This document shows, one piece after another, positions 34,605 to 43,633 of a stretch of 64,000 bases of DNA. The stretch is taken from contig NZ_JARKOZ010000032.1 of the NCBI RefSeq assembly GCF_029978005.1, positions 16,319 to 80,318 of the forward strand, read 5' to 3'. Position 1 is the stretch's first letter. The number at the start of each line of letters is the position of its first letter. The stretch is from Solidesulfovibrio sp. (lineage in GTDB: Bacteria > Desulfobacterota > Desulfovibrionia > Desulfovibrionales > Desulfovibrionaceae). A program made the translations under genes and the position numbers. The notes under the pieces are model-generated. The model made no database searches. It was not told the origin of the DNA and was given only the letters and a program-made list of their open reading frames with translations.

Positions 34605-35059
34605 GTCCGGCCCTCCACGGCGTGCGGGTGTGGCGGCAGCTTGGCCAGCGACAGCCAGAATTCCTCCACCCGGCGCATCATGACCAGGAATTCGTCCAGT
34701 CCCAGGGGTTTTTTCAGGAAGCAGTTGGCCCCGAGGTCGTAGCTGGCCGCGATGTCGGTTGCGGCGTCGGAGGTGGTCAGCACCAGCACGGGAATGGAGC
34801 GCAGCCCGGCGTCGCCCTTGACCTCCGAGAGCACCTCCCGGCCGTCCATGCGCGGCATGTTGAGGTCGAGGAGGATGAGGTCCGGCCGGGCGGCGCCGGC
34901 GTGCTCGCCCTGGCGGCGCAGGAAGCGCATGCCTTCCTCGCCGTCGCCCACCCGGTCCACGGAAAGAGCGGCCCGAAAGCCGCGCAGGGCCTCCAGAATG
35001 AGTTCCACGTCGCCGGGGTCGTCCTCCATGAGCAGAATGCGCACGGGCATGGCGTTCAT
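34601..35059 (-). CDS. Single-domain response regulator (Rcp1/CheY-like)
   Basis: The 152-residue receiver has LLMEDDPGDVELILEAL, phospho-acceptor LLDLNMPRMDGREVL, Thr/Ser in LTTSD and Lys in CFLKKPLG. The GDVELI signature is typical of Rcp1-type regulators that pair with phytochrome-like kinases of the type encoded just upstream. It has no output domain. It overlaps both neighbours by four bases, which suggests a kinase to Rcp1-like to GGDEF relay. Confidence 0.9.
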   Translation of the reverse strand: MNAMPVRILLMEDDPGDVELILEALRGFRAALSVDRVGDGEEGMRFLRRQGEHAGAARPDLILLDLNMPRMDGREVLSEVKGDAGLRSIPVLVLTTSDAATDIAASYDLGANCFLKKPLGLDEFLVMMRRVEEFWLSLAKLPPHPHAVEGRT

Positions 35060-36906
35060 GGCGCGCCGGCCTCCCTGTCCGGCAGGGTGAAGAGAAAGGT
35101 GGAGCCCGCGCCGGCCGTGGATTCCACCCAGATGCGCCCGCCGTGGCGTTCGACGATGCGCTTGCAAAAGGCCAGGCCGATGCCGGCTCCGGCGTGCTCC
35201 TTGGCCGTGGTCAGGCGCTGGAACATCCGAAATACCCGGTCGAAGTGCTGCGGCGCGATGCCCATGCCGTTGTCGGCCACGGCCACGGTCCAGGCGTCGC
35301 CGTCGCGCCGGGCCGAGACGTGGATCTCGGGCGGGGCCTCGCCCCGGTACTTGACGGCGTTGCCCACCAGGTTCTGGAAGAGCTGGGCGATCTGCGTGGC
35401 GTCGGCCGTCACCTCGGGCAGGGCCTCGCGGGTCACCACGGCCCCGGCCTCGGCCAGGGGCAGCTCCAGGTTGTCCAGGGCCACGTCCAGGGCGTCGCCC
35501 AGGGCCATGGGCGCAAAGGCCGCCTTGCTCGTGCCCAGGCGCGAATAGGTCAGCAGGTGGTTGATGAGCTGGCTCATGCGCCTGGCCCCGTCCACCATGT
35601 AGGCCACGTAGCGTTCGCCGGTCTCGTCGAGCTGGCCGGCGCAGCGCTTGCCCAGCAGGTCGGCGAAGCTCGTGATCTTGCGCAGCGGCTCCTGGAGGTC
35701 GTGGGAGGCCACGTAGGCGAACTGCTCCAGGTCCTTGTTGGAATTTTCCAGGGCGGCGGTCTTTTCGGCCAGGGCCCGTTCGCGCTCCTCGAGCTCCCCG
35801 GCCATGGCGTCAAAGGCCTGGTCGAGCCTGGACAGTTCCCGGATGGAAGACGCGCCGGACAGGCGCGTGGCGAATTCGCCCCGGCCGATGGCTTCGGCCG
35901 CCTCCATCAGGGCGACGATGGGTCGCACCAGGAGCCGTGATCCGAAGAACCAGGCCGCACCGAGGCCGATCAGGCCGACGAGGGCCAGCCAGGCCACCTG
36001 GTCGCGAAGGAGCTTGCGCGAGGCGGCGTAGGCCTCGGCCAGGGGCCGTTCCACGAAGACGACCGGGGAGTCCGGCCGGTCCGGGGCGAAGCGGGAGAAC
36101 CCCACCAGCTTGGCCTCGCCGTCGAGGCCCATTGCCTCCAGGCTGCCGAAACGGTGGCCCGAGACGGCCCGCCCGAGCGGTGTGCCGGAAATGTCCGTGC
36201 CCACGGCGGGCAGGGGCCTTGGAAACGTGGCCAGGAGCCGACCTGAGGGCACGAGCACGCCGACCACGCCGCCCTTCGGCGGCGGCGCGGCCGCCACGGC
36301 TTCGGCCAGGGCGTCCAGGCTCAGGCTCGCCGCCACCACGGCCTTGACCTCGCCGTCCCAGCCCAGGGACGGACAGGCGACTACGGCCAGGGGCCGTCCG
36401 TCCGGGGCAGGGGCGAACGGGCCGGCCTGGCAGGTCTTTTCCGTCGTGGCCGCCCGGAACCAGTCGCGCCCGGCGAAGGTGTCGGTCTGCATGGGCGTGC
36501 GCCCCGGGGGAAAGCCGTCCCCGAAACCGCCCGCCGCCTCGGCGATGCGTTCCCCGCCCGCCGCCACGGCCAGGATGTTGGCCACGCCCGCCCCGGATTG
36601 GCGCAGAAGCTGGGAAAAGAGCAGGGAACAGCCCTGCGGGTCCACCACCCGCACTACCGTGGCCGCGGCCAGACTCTCCACCAGTCGCAGGGCGGCGGCC
36701 AGGTGCCTTTCCTGGCCGGCGGCGAGCGTGAGCGCCCGGTTGACGGCGGCGGATCTGGCCTCGTCGCGGGCCTTGGCCCGTTGTTCCAGGCCGTGGTGGA
36801 GCGTCAGTCCCAGGGCCGGCAGCACGGCTAGAAGAACCAGGCCCATGAGGGCGGCGCGAAGACCGAGGGGCGAGGCGCGTCGTGGCGGTGCGGAAGGGTA
36901 CGTCAT
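35056..36906 (-). CDS. Membrane sensor histidine kinase (Cache-HAMP-HisKA-HATPase)
   Basis: The 616-residue kinase has an N-terminal membrane segment (residues about 17-37), a periplasmic dCache-like region of about 240 residues, a second membrane segment ([19 protein letters not shown]), HAMP, a coiled coil, the phospho-acceptor [15 protein letters not shown] and an ATPase domain ([28 protein letters not shown]). The H-box belongs to the phytochrome-like HK class that signals to Rcp1-type regulators. The start at 36906 has only a weak AAAGGCG site. Ligand unknown. Confidence 0.9.
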   Translation of the reverse strand: MTYPSAPPRRASPLGLRAALMGLVLLAVLPALGLTLHHGLEQRAKARDEARSAAVNRALTLAAGQERHLAAALRLVESLAAATVVRVVDPQGCSLLFSQLLRQSGAGVANILAVAAGGERIAEAAGGFGDGFPPGRTPMQTDTFAGRDWFRAATTEKTCQAGPFAPAPDGRPLAVVACPSLGWDGEVKAVVAASLSLDALAEAVAAAPPPKGGVVGVLVPSGRLLATFPRPLPAVGTDISGTPLGRAVSGHRFGSLEAMGLDGEAKLVGFSRFAPDRPDSPVVFVERPLAEAYAASRKLLRDQVAWLALVGLIGLGAAWFFGSRLLVRPIVALMEAAEAIGRGEFATRLSGASSIRELSRLDQAFDAMAGELEERERALAEKTAALENSNKDLEQFAYVASHDLQEPLRKITSFADLLGKRCAGQLDETGERYVAYMVDGARRMSQLINHLLTYSRLGTSKAAFAPMALGDALDVALDNLELPLAEAGAVVTREALPEVTADATQIAQLFQNLVGNAVKYRGEAPPEIHVSARRDGDAWTVAVADNGMGIAPQHFDRVFRMFQRLTTAKEHAGAGIGLAFCKRIVERHGGRIWVESTAGAGSTFLFTLPDREAGAP

Positions 36907-37351
36907 GGGGCCGGCGCCTTTGGCTGCATCGCGGATCGGAGCCGGCGAAGGGCCGGAGACGACGGCAGCCGTCTTGCATCGCCACGCGGAACACCGTCCC
37001 GGGGCATGCTGCGCTCGCATCCGCATTCACAATGTGGTGTTTTTGTAAACCGGAAGGGCGATACTGTAAAGATGCAAGGACACTGACACTGAATTGCAGT
37101 GTTTCGTGTATGTAAGAAAGAGCCCGGCCTTGCGTCCGGCGGCAATGGAACGCCCGGCGTGCTGCAAAACGATTATGGAGATCACGATTTTTCAAGAAAC
37201 GTGGCGCATCCAGTGCGCCATTTTCCGGTTTGCCGCGTTCCTGTCCCGGCCAGGGGGCGAAAACCGGCGCGCGGCTGTTGCCAGCGGCCACGGCCCGGTC
37301 TATGGAAGGGGCAACGCGGCGCGGCCCATCGCGCCATCCCCGCGAGGTTCC
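36907..37351. other. 445-base divergent gap between the histidine kinase and the Cys-rich protein
   Basis: The part around 37020-37120 is AT-richer than the surroundings and should hold the divergent promoters. It contains an inverted repeat ACACTG-N5-CAGTGT at 37086-37102, preceded by another ACACTG. The frame of the downstream gene is open through part of it, but no ribosome site supports an earlier start. Confidence 0.4.
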
Positions 37352-37705
37352 ATGCCAAAGGGCGACGCCTGCAAGACACTTTCGCCCCTGGAGGCCGTGC
37401 GCCGCTACTGCCTGGCCGCCTGCATGGGCGGACAGCGCAGCCTCGTGGCCGCCTGCGCCGATCGGGGCTGCCCGTTCCATCCCCTGCGCATGAAGGAGAT
37501 CCCCGAGGGATTTCGCGTGCGGGTGGTGCGGGTGGTGCGGCGGTTTTGCCTGCGCTGCACCGTCGGCGACCGCGACGCCGTGCGCCGCTGCACCGAACAC
37601 GACGTCTGCCCGATCTGGCCCTACCGCGTGGGCGTCTCCCCCAAAAAGCTCAAGCGCCTGATCGCCGAAAAGCGCCGCCCCAGGCAGCTCGAACTGCCCC
37701 TGTAG
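37352..37705 (+). CDS. Cys-rich protein with two tandem zinc-finger-like units
   Basis: The 117-residue protein has two related units. The first is VRRYCLAACMGGQ then VAACADRGCPFHPLR; the second is VRRFCLRCTVGD then VRRCTEHDVCPIWPYR. Each has paired cysteines about 13-16 residues apart followed by Pro-x-x-Pro-x-Arg. Single-unit proteins with this pattern (YCLxCxGG...CP...R) are common as small phage- and chromosome-encoded proteins. Metal binding is likely, function unknown. GAGG lies five bases before the ATG. It is highly basic at the C-terminus, which would suit nucleic-acid binding. Confidence 0.65.
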   Translation: MPKGDACKTLSPLEAVRRYCLAACMGGQRSLVAACADRGCPFHPLRMKEIPEGFRVRVVRVVRRFCLRCTVGDRDAVRRCTEHDVCPIWPYRVGVSPKKLKRLIAEKRRPRQLELPL

Positions 37706-37727
37706 CCCCGGCTCCCCTCCCGCCCGG

Positions 37728-37747
37728 CCGTTTGCCCCGGCAAACGG
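37728..37747. promoter_or_regulatory. Inverted repeat upstream of the DUF485-actP operon
   Basis: CCGTTTGCC and GGCAAACGG are perfect nine-base arms around two bases. It lies 22 bases after the Cys-rich gene and 195 bases before the DUF485 start, in a 236-base gap. Without a T-run it may be an operator rather than a terminator. Nothing else was recognised in the gap. Confidence 0.4.
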
Positions 37748-37941
37748 CGGCCCCCGTCCGGTAAACGGCGCGGTCGCCGCCGTCGGTCCCTTTCCCCATC
37801 CATGGGTTTTCCGACGCCGCTCGCCGAAATTCGCGGGCCTTCCCGTCGCGGCCCGCGCTACCCGTGGTCCATCCCGGCCGGGACCCCGTCCCCGGCCCGG
37901 CAACCACGGCCCGGCCATGCGCCGGCGGACAGGAGCCACCC

Positions 37942-38256
37942 ATGACCACGACCGCGACCCACGACCCGACACGCACGCCGGAATTCGCCCGGCTCGTGCG
38001 CAAGCGCTGGGGCGTCTCCCTGACGCTGACCGCCTTCATGCTGGCGGTCTACTACGGCTTCGTCGCCATTCTGGCCTTCCGGCCGGACCTCTTCGCCGCC
38101 CGCGTCGGCGAGCACCTGACCCTCGGCATTCCGGTGGGCCTCGGCGTCATCGTCGTCTCCTGGCTCGCCACCGGCATCTACGTGCGCTGGGCCAACGACG
38201 ACTACGACGCCGCCGTGGACAACCTCAAACACGCCATGCGGGAGAACCGGGGATGA
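37942..38256 (+). CDS. yjcH: DUF485 inner-membrane protein (YjcH-like)
   Basis: The 104-residue protein has two membrane segments (SLTLTAFMLAVYYGFVAIL and IPVGLGVIVVSWLATGIYV) and the typical N-terminal FARLVRKRWG. DUF485 proteins are almost always encoded just before acetate symporters and are thought to assist them. AGGAG precedes the ATG. The stop overlaps the actP start by four bases. Confidence 0.9.
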   Translation: MTTTATHDPTRTPEFARLVRKRWGVSLTLTAFMLAVYYGFVAILAFRPDLFAARVGEHLTLGIPVGLGVIVVSWLATGIYVRWANDDYDAAVDNLKHAMRENRG

Positions 38257-39800
38257 ACGCCTTCACCACCACCATCGGGCAACCCAACGCCACCTCCATC
38301 ATCTTTTTCTTCTTCTTCATCCTGGGCACCCTGGCCATCACCTACTACGCCGCCAAGAAGAGCCGGGGAGCCTCCCAGTTCTACGCCGCCGGCCGTTCGG
38401 TCACGGGCTGGCAAAACGGCCTGGCCCTGGCCGGGGACTACATGTCCGCCGCCTCGTTTCTGGGCATCGCCGGCCTCGTCTCGCTGAGGGGCTACGACGG
38501 CCTCATCTACTCCATCGGCTTCCTCGTGGGCTGGCCCATCATCATGTTCCTCGTGGCCGAGCCCCTGCGCAACCTCGGCAAGTACACCTTCGCCGACGTG
38601 GTGGCCTACCGCCTGTCCCAGAAGCCCATCCGCATCGCCGCCTCGGTGGGGTCGCTTCTCACCGTCTGCTTCTACCTGATCGCCCAGATGGTGGGCTCGG
38701 GCTCGCTCATCAAGATGATGTTCGGCCTGCCCTATGAGACGGCCATCATCGCCGTGGGCGCGGTCATGATCGCCTACGTGCTCTTCGGCGGCATGCTGGC
38801 CACCACCTGGGTGCAGATCATCAAAGCCGTGCTGCTCCTGGCCGGGGCCACGGTCATGGTGCTCATGGCCCTGTCGAAATTCGGCTTCAACGTGGTGGGG
38901 CTTTTTAGCGCCGCCGCCGCCACCTACGGCGAGAAGGTGCTCAATCCCGGCGGCCTGGTCGCCAATCCCCTGGACGCCGTGTCGCTCGGCATCGCGCTCA
39001 TGTTCGGCACGGCCGGCCTGCCCCACATCCTCATGCGCTTCTACACCGTGCCCGACGCCAAGACCGCGCGCAAATCCGTGTTCTACGCCACCGGGCTCAT
39101 CGGCTACTTCTACGTGCTGACCTTCATCATCGGCTTCGCCGCCATGGTGCTCGTGGGCCGCGACGTCGTGGCCAAGGTGGACGCCGGCGGCAACATGGCG
39201 GCCTTGCTCCTGGCCGAGGTCACGGGCGGCACGGTGTTTTTGGGCTTCATCGCCGCCGTGGCCTTCGCCACCATCCTGGCCGTGGTGGCCGGGCTCACCC
39301 TGGCCGGGGCCACGACCCTGTCCCACGACCTCTACGCCAACGTCTGGCGCAGCGGGAACTCCTCCGAGGAGGACGAGATGAAGGTGGCCAAGCGGGCGAC
39401 CGTGGGCCTGGGCGTGGCGGCCATTCTCCTGGGCCTGGCCTTCAAGGGCCAGAACGTGGCCTTCATGGTGGGTCTGGCCTTCGCCATCGCCGCCAGCGCC
39501 AACTTCCCGGCGCTCATCCTCTCCATTCTCTGGAAGGGCACGAGCACCTTCGGCGCGGCCGCGAGCATCGTCGCCGGCACCGTGACCGCCGTGGGCCTGA
39601 TCCTGCTCTCGCCCACGGTCTGGGTGGACGTGTTCGGCAACGCCGCGCCCATCTTCCCCTGGACGAACCCGGCGCTGATCTCCATGCCCGCCGCCTTCTT
39701 CGTCGGCTGGCTGGGCTCGGTGCTCGTGCCCGACGCCAAGGCCCGCTCCCTCTACGAGGCCCAGCAGATCCGCAACTACCTCGGCGTCGGCGCGGAGTAG
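38253..39800 (+). CDS. actP: Cation/acetate symporter (SSS family)
   Basis: The 515-residue sodium:solute symporter has about 13 membrane segments. Family signatures: YYAAKKSRGASQFYAAGRSV, NGLALAGDYMSAASFLGIAG and GTAGLPHILMRFYTVPDAK. ActP takes up acetate and related short carboxylates. In a sulfate reducer that cannot fully oxidise acetate, re-uptake or uptake of pyruvate or propionate is possible; the substrate is inferred. It is followed by the DUF294 and exonuclease genes that often accompany ActP. Confidence 0.92.
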   Translation: MNAFTTTIGQPNATSIIFFFFFILGTLAITYYAAKKSRGASQFYAAGRSVTGWQNGLALAGDYMSAASFLGIAGLVSLRGYDGLIYSIGFLVGWPIIMFLVAEPLRNLGKYTFADVVAYRLSQKPIRIAASVGSLLTVCFYLIAQMVGSGSLIKMMFGLPYETAIIAVGAVMIAYVLFGGMLATTWVQIIKAVLLLAGATVMVLMALSKFGFNVVGLFSAAAATYGEKVLNPGGLVANPLDAVSLGIALMFGTAGLPHILMRFYTVPDAKTARKSVFYATGLIGYFYVLTFIIGFAAMVLVGRDVVAKVDAGGNMAALLLAEVTGGTVFLGFIAAVAFATILAVVAGLTLAGATTLSHDLYANVWRSGNSSEEDEMKVAKRATVGLGVAAILLGLAFKGQNVAFMVGLAFAIAASANFPALILSILWKGTSTFGAAASIVAGTVTAVGLILLSPTVWVDVFGNAAPIFPWTNPALISMPAAFFVGWLGSVLVPDAKARSLYEAQQIRNYLGVGAE

Positions 39801-39804
39801 GAAT

Positions 39805-39889
39805 CGGGAGGGGCACCGCCCCTCCCGAACCCACCCTGCCGGGGGGGATCATCCCCCCCGGACCCCCTGGAAGGGGGGAGGAGGGGAGA
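39805..39889. repeat. GC-rich dispersed intergenic repeat, copy A
   Basis: A ten-base-arm hairpin (39805-39814 and 39818-39827) is followed by a 23-base near-perfect palindrome (39839-39861) with centre GATCATC between C and G runs, then ACCCCCTGGAAGGGGGG. The palindrome and its right flank match the block at 6629-6680. It sits inside the actP operon, between actP and the nucleotidyltransferase-like gene, where it may modulate downstream expression. Confidence 0.65.
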
Positions 39890-40938
39890 TGGGCGAGGAA
39901 ATGCATTATAAAGACGTGTCGGAGTTGTCCGAGGCGTTGGGGCGGGCGGGGGATGCTCGGGAGCTGGCCGGGCTGACGCGGGGCGTCCGCGCCTTCGTGG
40001 CCGGCCGGGCGGAAAGCGGCGACGTCCTGGACACGGGGCGCGCCGCCGCCGCGCTCTACGACGGATTGCTGGCCCGGGCGGCCGTCCTGGCCCGGGACAG
40101 GCCGCCGGGCGGCTTCTGCCTGGCGGCGCTCGGCAGCCAGGCGCGCGGCGAGCAGTTTCTGGCCACGGACCAGGACAACGCCCTGATCCTCCCCGACCCG
40201 GCCGATGCCCCCGAGGCCCGGGAGGCGTGGACCGCTTTCGCCGCGCGGTTGCGCGACGTGCTTGCCGCCGCCGGCCTGCCGCCGTGCCCCAAGGGCATCA
40301 TGGCCGCCACGCCCGAGTGGCGAAGGACGCTTCGGGAGTGGCGCGAGGCCCTGGACGCCGCCGCCGACAGGCCGGACGCCGGCGGCGTGCTCCTCGTTTC
40401 GCTCCTGGCCGACGTCCGGGCCGTGTGGGGCGATCCCGCCCTGGCCGAGGCCCTGGCCGGGCAGGTGCGCCGCCATGCCGCCGATGCGCCGCTGCTCGTG
40501 CGAGGCCTTGCGCGCGAGGCCCTGCGCTTCGCGCCCGAGTCCGGCTTTCCCGGCCCGTTTTCGGGGTTCGGCAAAAATCACACGTCCCTCGACCTCAAGC
40601 GCGCCGCCGTCTATCCCCTGGCCCTTGGCGTCAAGGCCCTGGCCCTGGAGGCCGGCCTCACCGAGACCGGGACCGTGGAGCGCCTGGACGGGCTCGTCCG
40701 GCGGGGGCTCGTGGGCGGGGAGCTTGGCGCGCGCCTGACGCGCGCCTTCGCCTGCGTCCAGGGCCTTCGCCTGCGTGCCCAGGCCCGGGCCCTGGCGGCG
40801 GGGCGCGCTCCGGACAACCTGATCGAACGGGACGCCCTGCCGGTCACGGACCGCGAGGCCCTGCGCCAAGCCCTTCACGCCGTGGCCGAACTGGCCGCCG
40901 TCCTCGAACACCATTTCGGATTGGCCTATCTCACCTGA
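39889..40938 (+). CDS. DUF294 nucleotidyltransferase-like protein with intact catalytic motif
   Basis: The 349-residue protein has the GlnD-like nucleotidyltransferase motif GSQARGEQFLATDQDNALI (residues about 82-100) with both Asp of DQD, and a DUF294 C-terminal part (SLDLKRAAVYPLALGVKALAL). It lacks the cyclic-nucleotide and CBS domains found in most family members; those are in the next gene. It may modify a partner protein, perhaps to gate ActP, but this is inference. The ATG at 39889 follows GGAGGGGAG; an ATG four codons later is possible. Confidence 0.8.
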   Translation: MGEEMHYKDVSELSEALGRAGDARELAGLTRGVRAFVAGRAESGDVLDTGRAAAALYDGLLARAAVLARDRPPGGFCLAALGSQARGEQFLATDQDNALILPDPADAPEAREAWTAFAARLRDVLAAAGLPPCPKGIMAATPEWRRTLREWREALDAAADRPDAGGVLLVSLLADVRAVWGDPALAEALAGQVRRHAADAPLLVRGLAREALRFAPESGFPGPFSGFGKNHTSLDLKRAAVYPLALGVKALALEAGLTETGTVERLDGLVRRGLVGGELGARLTRAFACVQGLRLRAQARALAAGRAPDNLIERDALPVTDREALRQALHAVAELAAVLEHHFGLAYLT

Positions 40939-40948
40939 CGGAGGAGTC

Positions 40949-42838
40949 ATGCGCGCGAGCGACCCATCGCAGCAACCGGAAACCGTGCAGGCCTTCCTGG
41001 CCGGCGTGCCGCCCTTCGACCGGCTGCCGTCCCTGGATCTGGCCGCCCTGGCCGCCGCCGGCCGGGTGTCCCTGTACCTTGCCGGCGAGGCCGTGCCCGT
41101 GGGCCGGGATTTCGTCTGTTGCGTCCAGCGCGGCGGTGTGCGGCTGCGCCGGCCGGGGGACCTCCCCGGCCGCGACGACGTGCGCGGCGAGGGCGAGTGC
41201 TTCGGCCAAACCTGCGACCTCGGAAACGGGCAGGACGGCGAAGGCTGGGAAGCGACGGCCCTGGAGGACACCTTCCTGGTGCGCCTGCCCCGGGAGGTGT
41301 TCGTCGCGGTCTGCCGCCGCCAGCCCTTCGTCGCCGGCTACTTCGCCGACGCCCTGTCCCCGGCCGCCCGGGATGCCCAGCCGGCCGGCCCCACGGGCTG
41401 TCCCGACCCCTCCGACGGCGACTATCTCTTCACCCGCCTGGCCGGGGAGGTGGCCTCGCGCGGGCTGGCGGACGTGCCCCGGGGCCCGGACCTGCGCCGG
41501 GCGGCCCGGGTCATGGAGGCCGGCCAGGTGGGTTCGGTCCTCGTGCGCGAGGCCGGCGGCGCGGTCATCGGCATCGTCACCGACCGGGATCTGCGCCGGG
41601 CCGTGGCCACCGGCATGGCGCTCGACGCGACGGTCGAGACCCTCATGTCCGCCCCGGTCGCCGCCATCGAGGCCAAAACGCCCTGTTTCGAGGCCCTCCT
41701 GTCCATGACCGGCTCGGGCATCCGCCACCTGCTCGTGACCCGCGACGGGGAGCCGGCGGGCATGGTCACGGCCAGCGACCTGCTCCTGGCCCACGGCCGC
41801 TCGCCCATGGCCCTTTTGCGCGCGGCCAGGCGGGCGGGGGACGCCACGGACCTGCGCGCCATAAGCCAGGGGCTGCGGCCCCTGGCCGCCTCCCTGGTCG
41901 CCCGGGGTGCGCCGGCGGCCGCCGTCTCCGGCATCGTGACGCTTCTGGCCGAACAGGTCCTCGCCCGGCTGCTTGCGCTTCTGGAAAAGCGTTGCGGCCC
42001 GTCGCCCGCGCCCTGTCGCTGGCTGCTGCTCGGCGCGGCCGGCCGGCGGGAGATGCTGCCCGGAACCGGCCTGTCCCTTGCCGCCGTGCCGGACGACGGC
42101 GGCGACCCCATCGTCGGCCGGGCGGCCCGGACCTATCTGCAAGCGCTCTTGCCCATGCTCGGCGAGGAACTGGCCGCCCTTGGCCTGCGCGCGCCCGGTT
42201 CCCATCTGGTCCTTGGCGACCCGCGCGCTCTTGTTCCCTTGGAAGGTTTCGCCCTGGACGGCGATCCCCTGGACCACGAAGCCTCCCTCGAAGGCTTCGA
42301 CGCCCGGCCCCTGGGCGGCCGGGACGAGGCCGGCCCTGCGCCTGCCGTGGCGACGGGGGAGGTCTTTCCCTTCGGCCTGGCCGCGTCCTGGCTGCGGGCC
42401 GCCGCTTCCCGTCCCGCGCCGCTTGGCGTCTACCGGGGCCGGCTCATGGAGCGCGACGGCGGCTCGTGCGAGGCGCTGGACGTCCTGGCCCGGGGTTCGC
42501 GTCCGGTGACGGCTCTGGCCAGGCTTTCGGCCCTGGTCTGGTGTGTTGCGCCGACCGGCACTGTTTTTCGTCTCAACGCCCTGGGAAGCCTCGGCGTCGT
42601 TCCGGCCGCGACGGCCGCCCGGGCCGTGGAGGCCTTCGCCTTTTTCCAGTCCGAGCGGCTCCAGGCCCTGCTGACCGGCCGGGAATCGAGCGGCCGCGAG
42701 GAAGCGCCGCTTGCCCCGGGTACGCTCTCGCCGCGCCGCCGTCATGCCCTGCGGGCCGCTTTCGCCGCCGTGGAGGACCTGCGCCTGGCCCTTTTGGCGC
42801 GCCTTGACGTTAAGGAGGGCGAACATGGGCCTGCTTGA
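40949..42838 (+). CDS. cNMP-CBS-DUF294 protein with degenerate nucleotidyltransferase domain
   Basis: The 629-residue protein has an N-terminal cyclic-nucleotide-binding-like domain (1-125), a CBS pair (about 165-285; GSVLVREAGGAVIGIVTDRD, RHLLVTRDGEPAGMVTASD) and a DUF294 region. The nucleotidyltransferase motif reads GAAGRREMLPGTGLSLAA, so the DQD aspartates are gone, and DLKR has become DVLA. It is therefore probably a regulatory pseudo-enzyme that senses adenine nucleotides. It starts 11 bases after the intact DUF294 gene. Confidence 0.8.
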   Translation: MRASDPSQQPETVQAFLAGVPPFDRLPSLDLAALAAAGRVSLYLAGEAVPVGRDFVCCVQRGGVRLRRPGDLPGRDDVRGEGECFGQTCDLGNGQDGEGWEATALEDTFLVRLPREVFVAVCRRQPFVAGYFADALSPAARDAQPAGPTGCPDPSDGDYLFTRLAGEVASRGLADVPRGPDLRRAARVMEAGQVGSVLVREAGGAVIGIVTDRDLRRAVATGMALDATVETLMSAPVAAIEAKTPCFEALLSMTGSGIRHLLVTRDGEPAGMVTASDLLLAHGRSPMALLRAARRAGDATDLRAISQGLRPLAASLVARGAPAAAVSGIVTLLAEQVLARLLALLEKRCGPSPAPCRWLLLGAAGRREMLPGTGLSLAAVPDDGGDPIVGRAARTYLQALLPMLGEELAALGLRAPGSHLVLGDPRALVPLEGFALDGDPLDHEASLEGFDARPLGGRDEAGPAPAVATGEVFPFGLAASWLRAAASRPAPLGVYRGRLMERDGGSCEALDVLARGSRPVTALARLSALVWCVAPTGTVFRLNALGSLGVVPAATAARAVEAFAFFQSERLQALLTGRESSGREEAPLAPGTLSPRRRHALRAAFAAVEDLRLALLARLDVKEGEHGPA

Positions 42839-43553
42839 CCGCCTGCTGCGGCGTCGGGTCCCGGACGGGGAGGGCGTTCCCCTGGCCCCGGCCCTGGCCG
42901 CGCACCGGGCGGCCCAGGCCGGCCGCGATCCCCGGGCGCTCCTCGACGCCTGCGCCTTCGTGGTGCTGGACACGGAACTCACCGGCTTCGACCCGCGCCG
43001 CCACGCCCTGGTCTCCATCGGCGCGGTGCGTCTTTCGGGGCTGGAGATCCTGCCCGGCCAATCCTTTTATTCCCTGGTTCGTCCGCAAGGCGACGTGCCC
43101 CGCGACGCCTCCCTGGTCCATCGCCTCACCGCCGCCGGCCTCGAGGAGGCCCCCGGCGAGGCCGAGGTCCTGGAGCGGTTTCTGCATTTTCTGGGCGACG
43201 CCATCATCGTCGGCCACCACGTCGATCTGGACATGGGATTTTTAAACGCCGCCAGCCGCCGCCGCCTGGGCGGCCCCCTCGAGGCCCCCTGCATCGACAC
43301 CCTGCGCCTGGCCATGGCCTTCGAGGAAAAACGCCTGGCGGCCGGGGGCAGGGCAGGGGAGGCCGAAAGCCTGGACTACACCCTGCCGGCCCTGTGCCGG
43401 CGCTTCGGCCTGCCGCAATTCGCCGCCCACGACGCCCGCGCCGACGCTCTGGCCGCGGCCTACCTCTTCGTCTACCTGGCCCGCAAAAGCGCCCGCGGCC
43501 GCCCCCTGGGCCTGGACGGCCTGTGGCGCGCCGGCCGGGCCTGGTGGCGATGA
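42825..43553 (+). CDS. 3'-5' exonuclease, DnaQ-like (DEDDh)
   Basis: The 242-residue protein has Exo I VVLDTELTGFD, Exo II HHVDLDMGFLN and Exo III HDARADALAAAYL, a complete DEDDh set. It resembles the epsilon-like exonucleases encoded at the end of actP operons. The ATG has GGAGGGCG ahead of it and overlaps the previous gene by 14 bases. Its biochemical link to acetate transport is unknown. Confidence 0.88.
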   Translation: MGLLDRLLRRRVPDGEGVPLAPALAAHRAAQAGRDPRALLDACAFVVLDTELTGFDPRRHALVSIGAVRLSGLEILPGQSFYSLVRPQGDVPRDASLVHRLTAAGLEEAPGEAEVLERFLHFLGDAIIVGHHVDLDMGFLNAASRRRLGGPLEAPCIDTLRLAMAFEEKRLAAGGRAGEAESLDYTLPALCRRFGLPQFAAHDARADALAAAYLFVYLARKSARGRPLGLDGLWRAGRAWWR

Positions 43554-43575
43554 GACGGGAAAATGAAAAAAAGTG

Positions 43576-43604
43576 TTGACGGGCCGGGCCGTGTTCTCTA
43601 AATA
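43576..43604 (+). promoter_or_regulatory. perR: Sigma-70-type promoter of the perR operon
   Basis: TTGACG (43576-43581) and TAAATA (43599-43604) are separated by exactly 17 bases. Two copies of TAGGAAT at 43603-43609 and 43620-43626, 17 bases apart, overlap and follow the -10 element and could be the autoregulatory site of the encoded Fur-family protein. Confidence 0.75.
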
Positions 43605-43633
43605 GGAATCAACAGCAACTAGGAATAAAAACT

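Noticed and set aside
37094-37351. Longer N-terminus for the Cys-rich protein
   Set aside because: The upstream part has no ribosome site, no relation to the repeated Cys unit, and overlaps the AT-rich promoter region.
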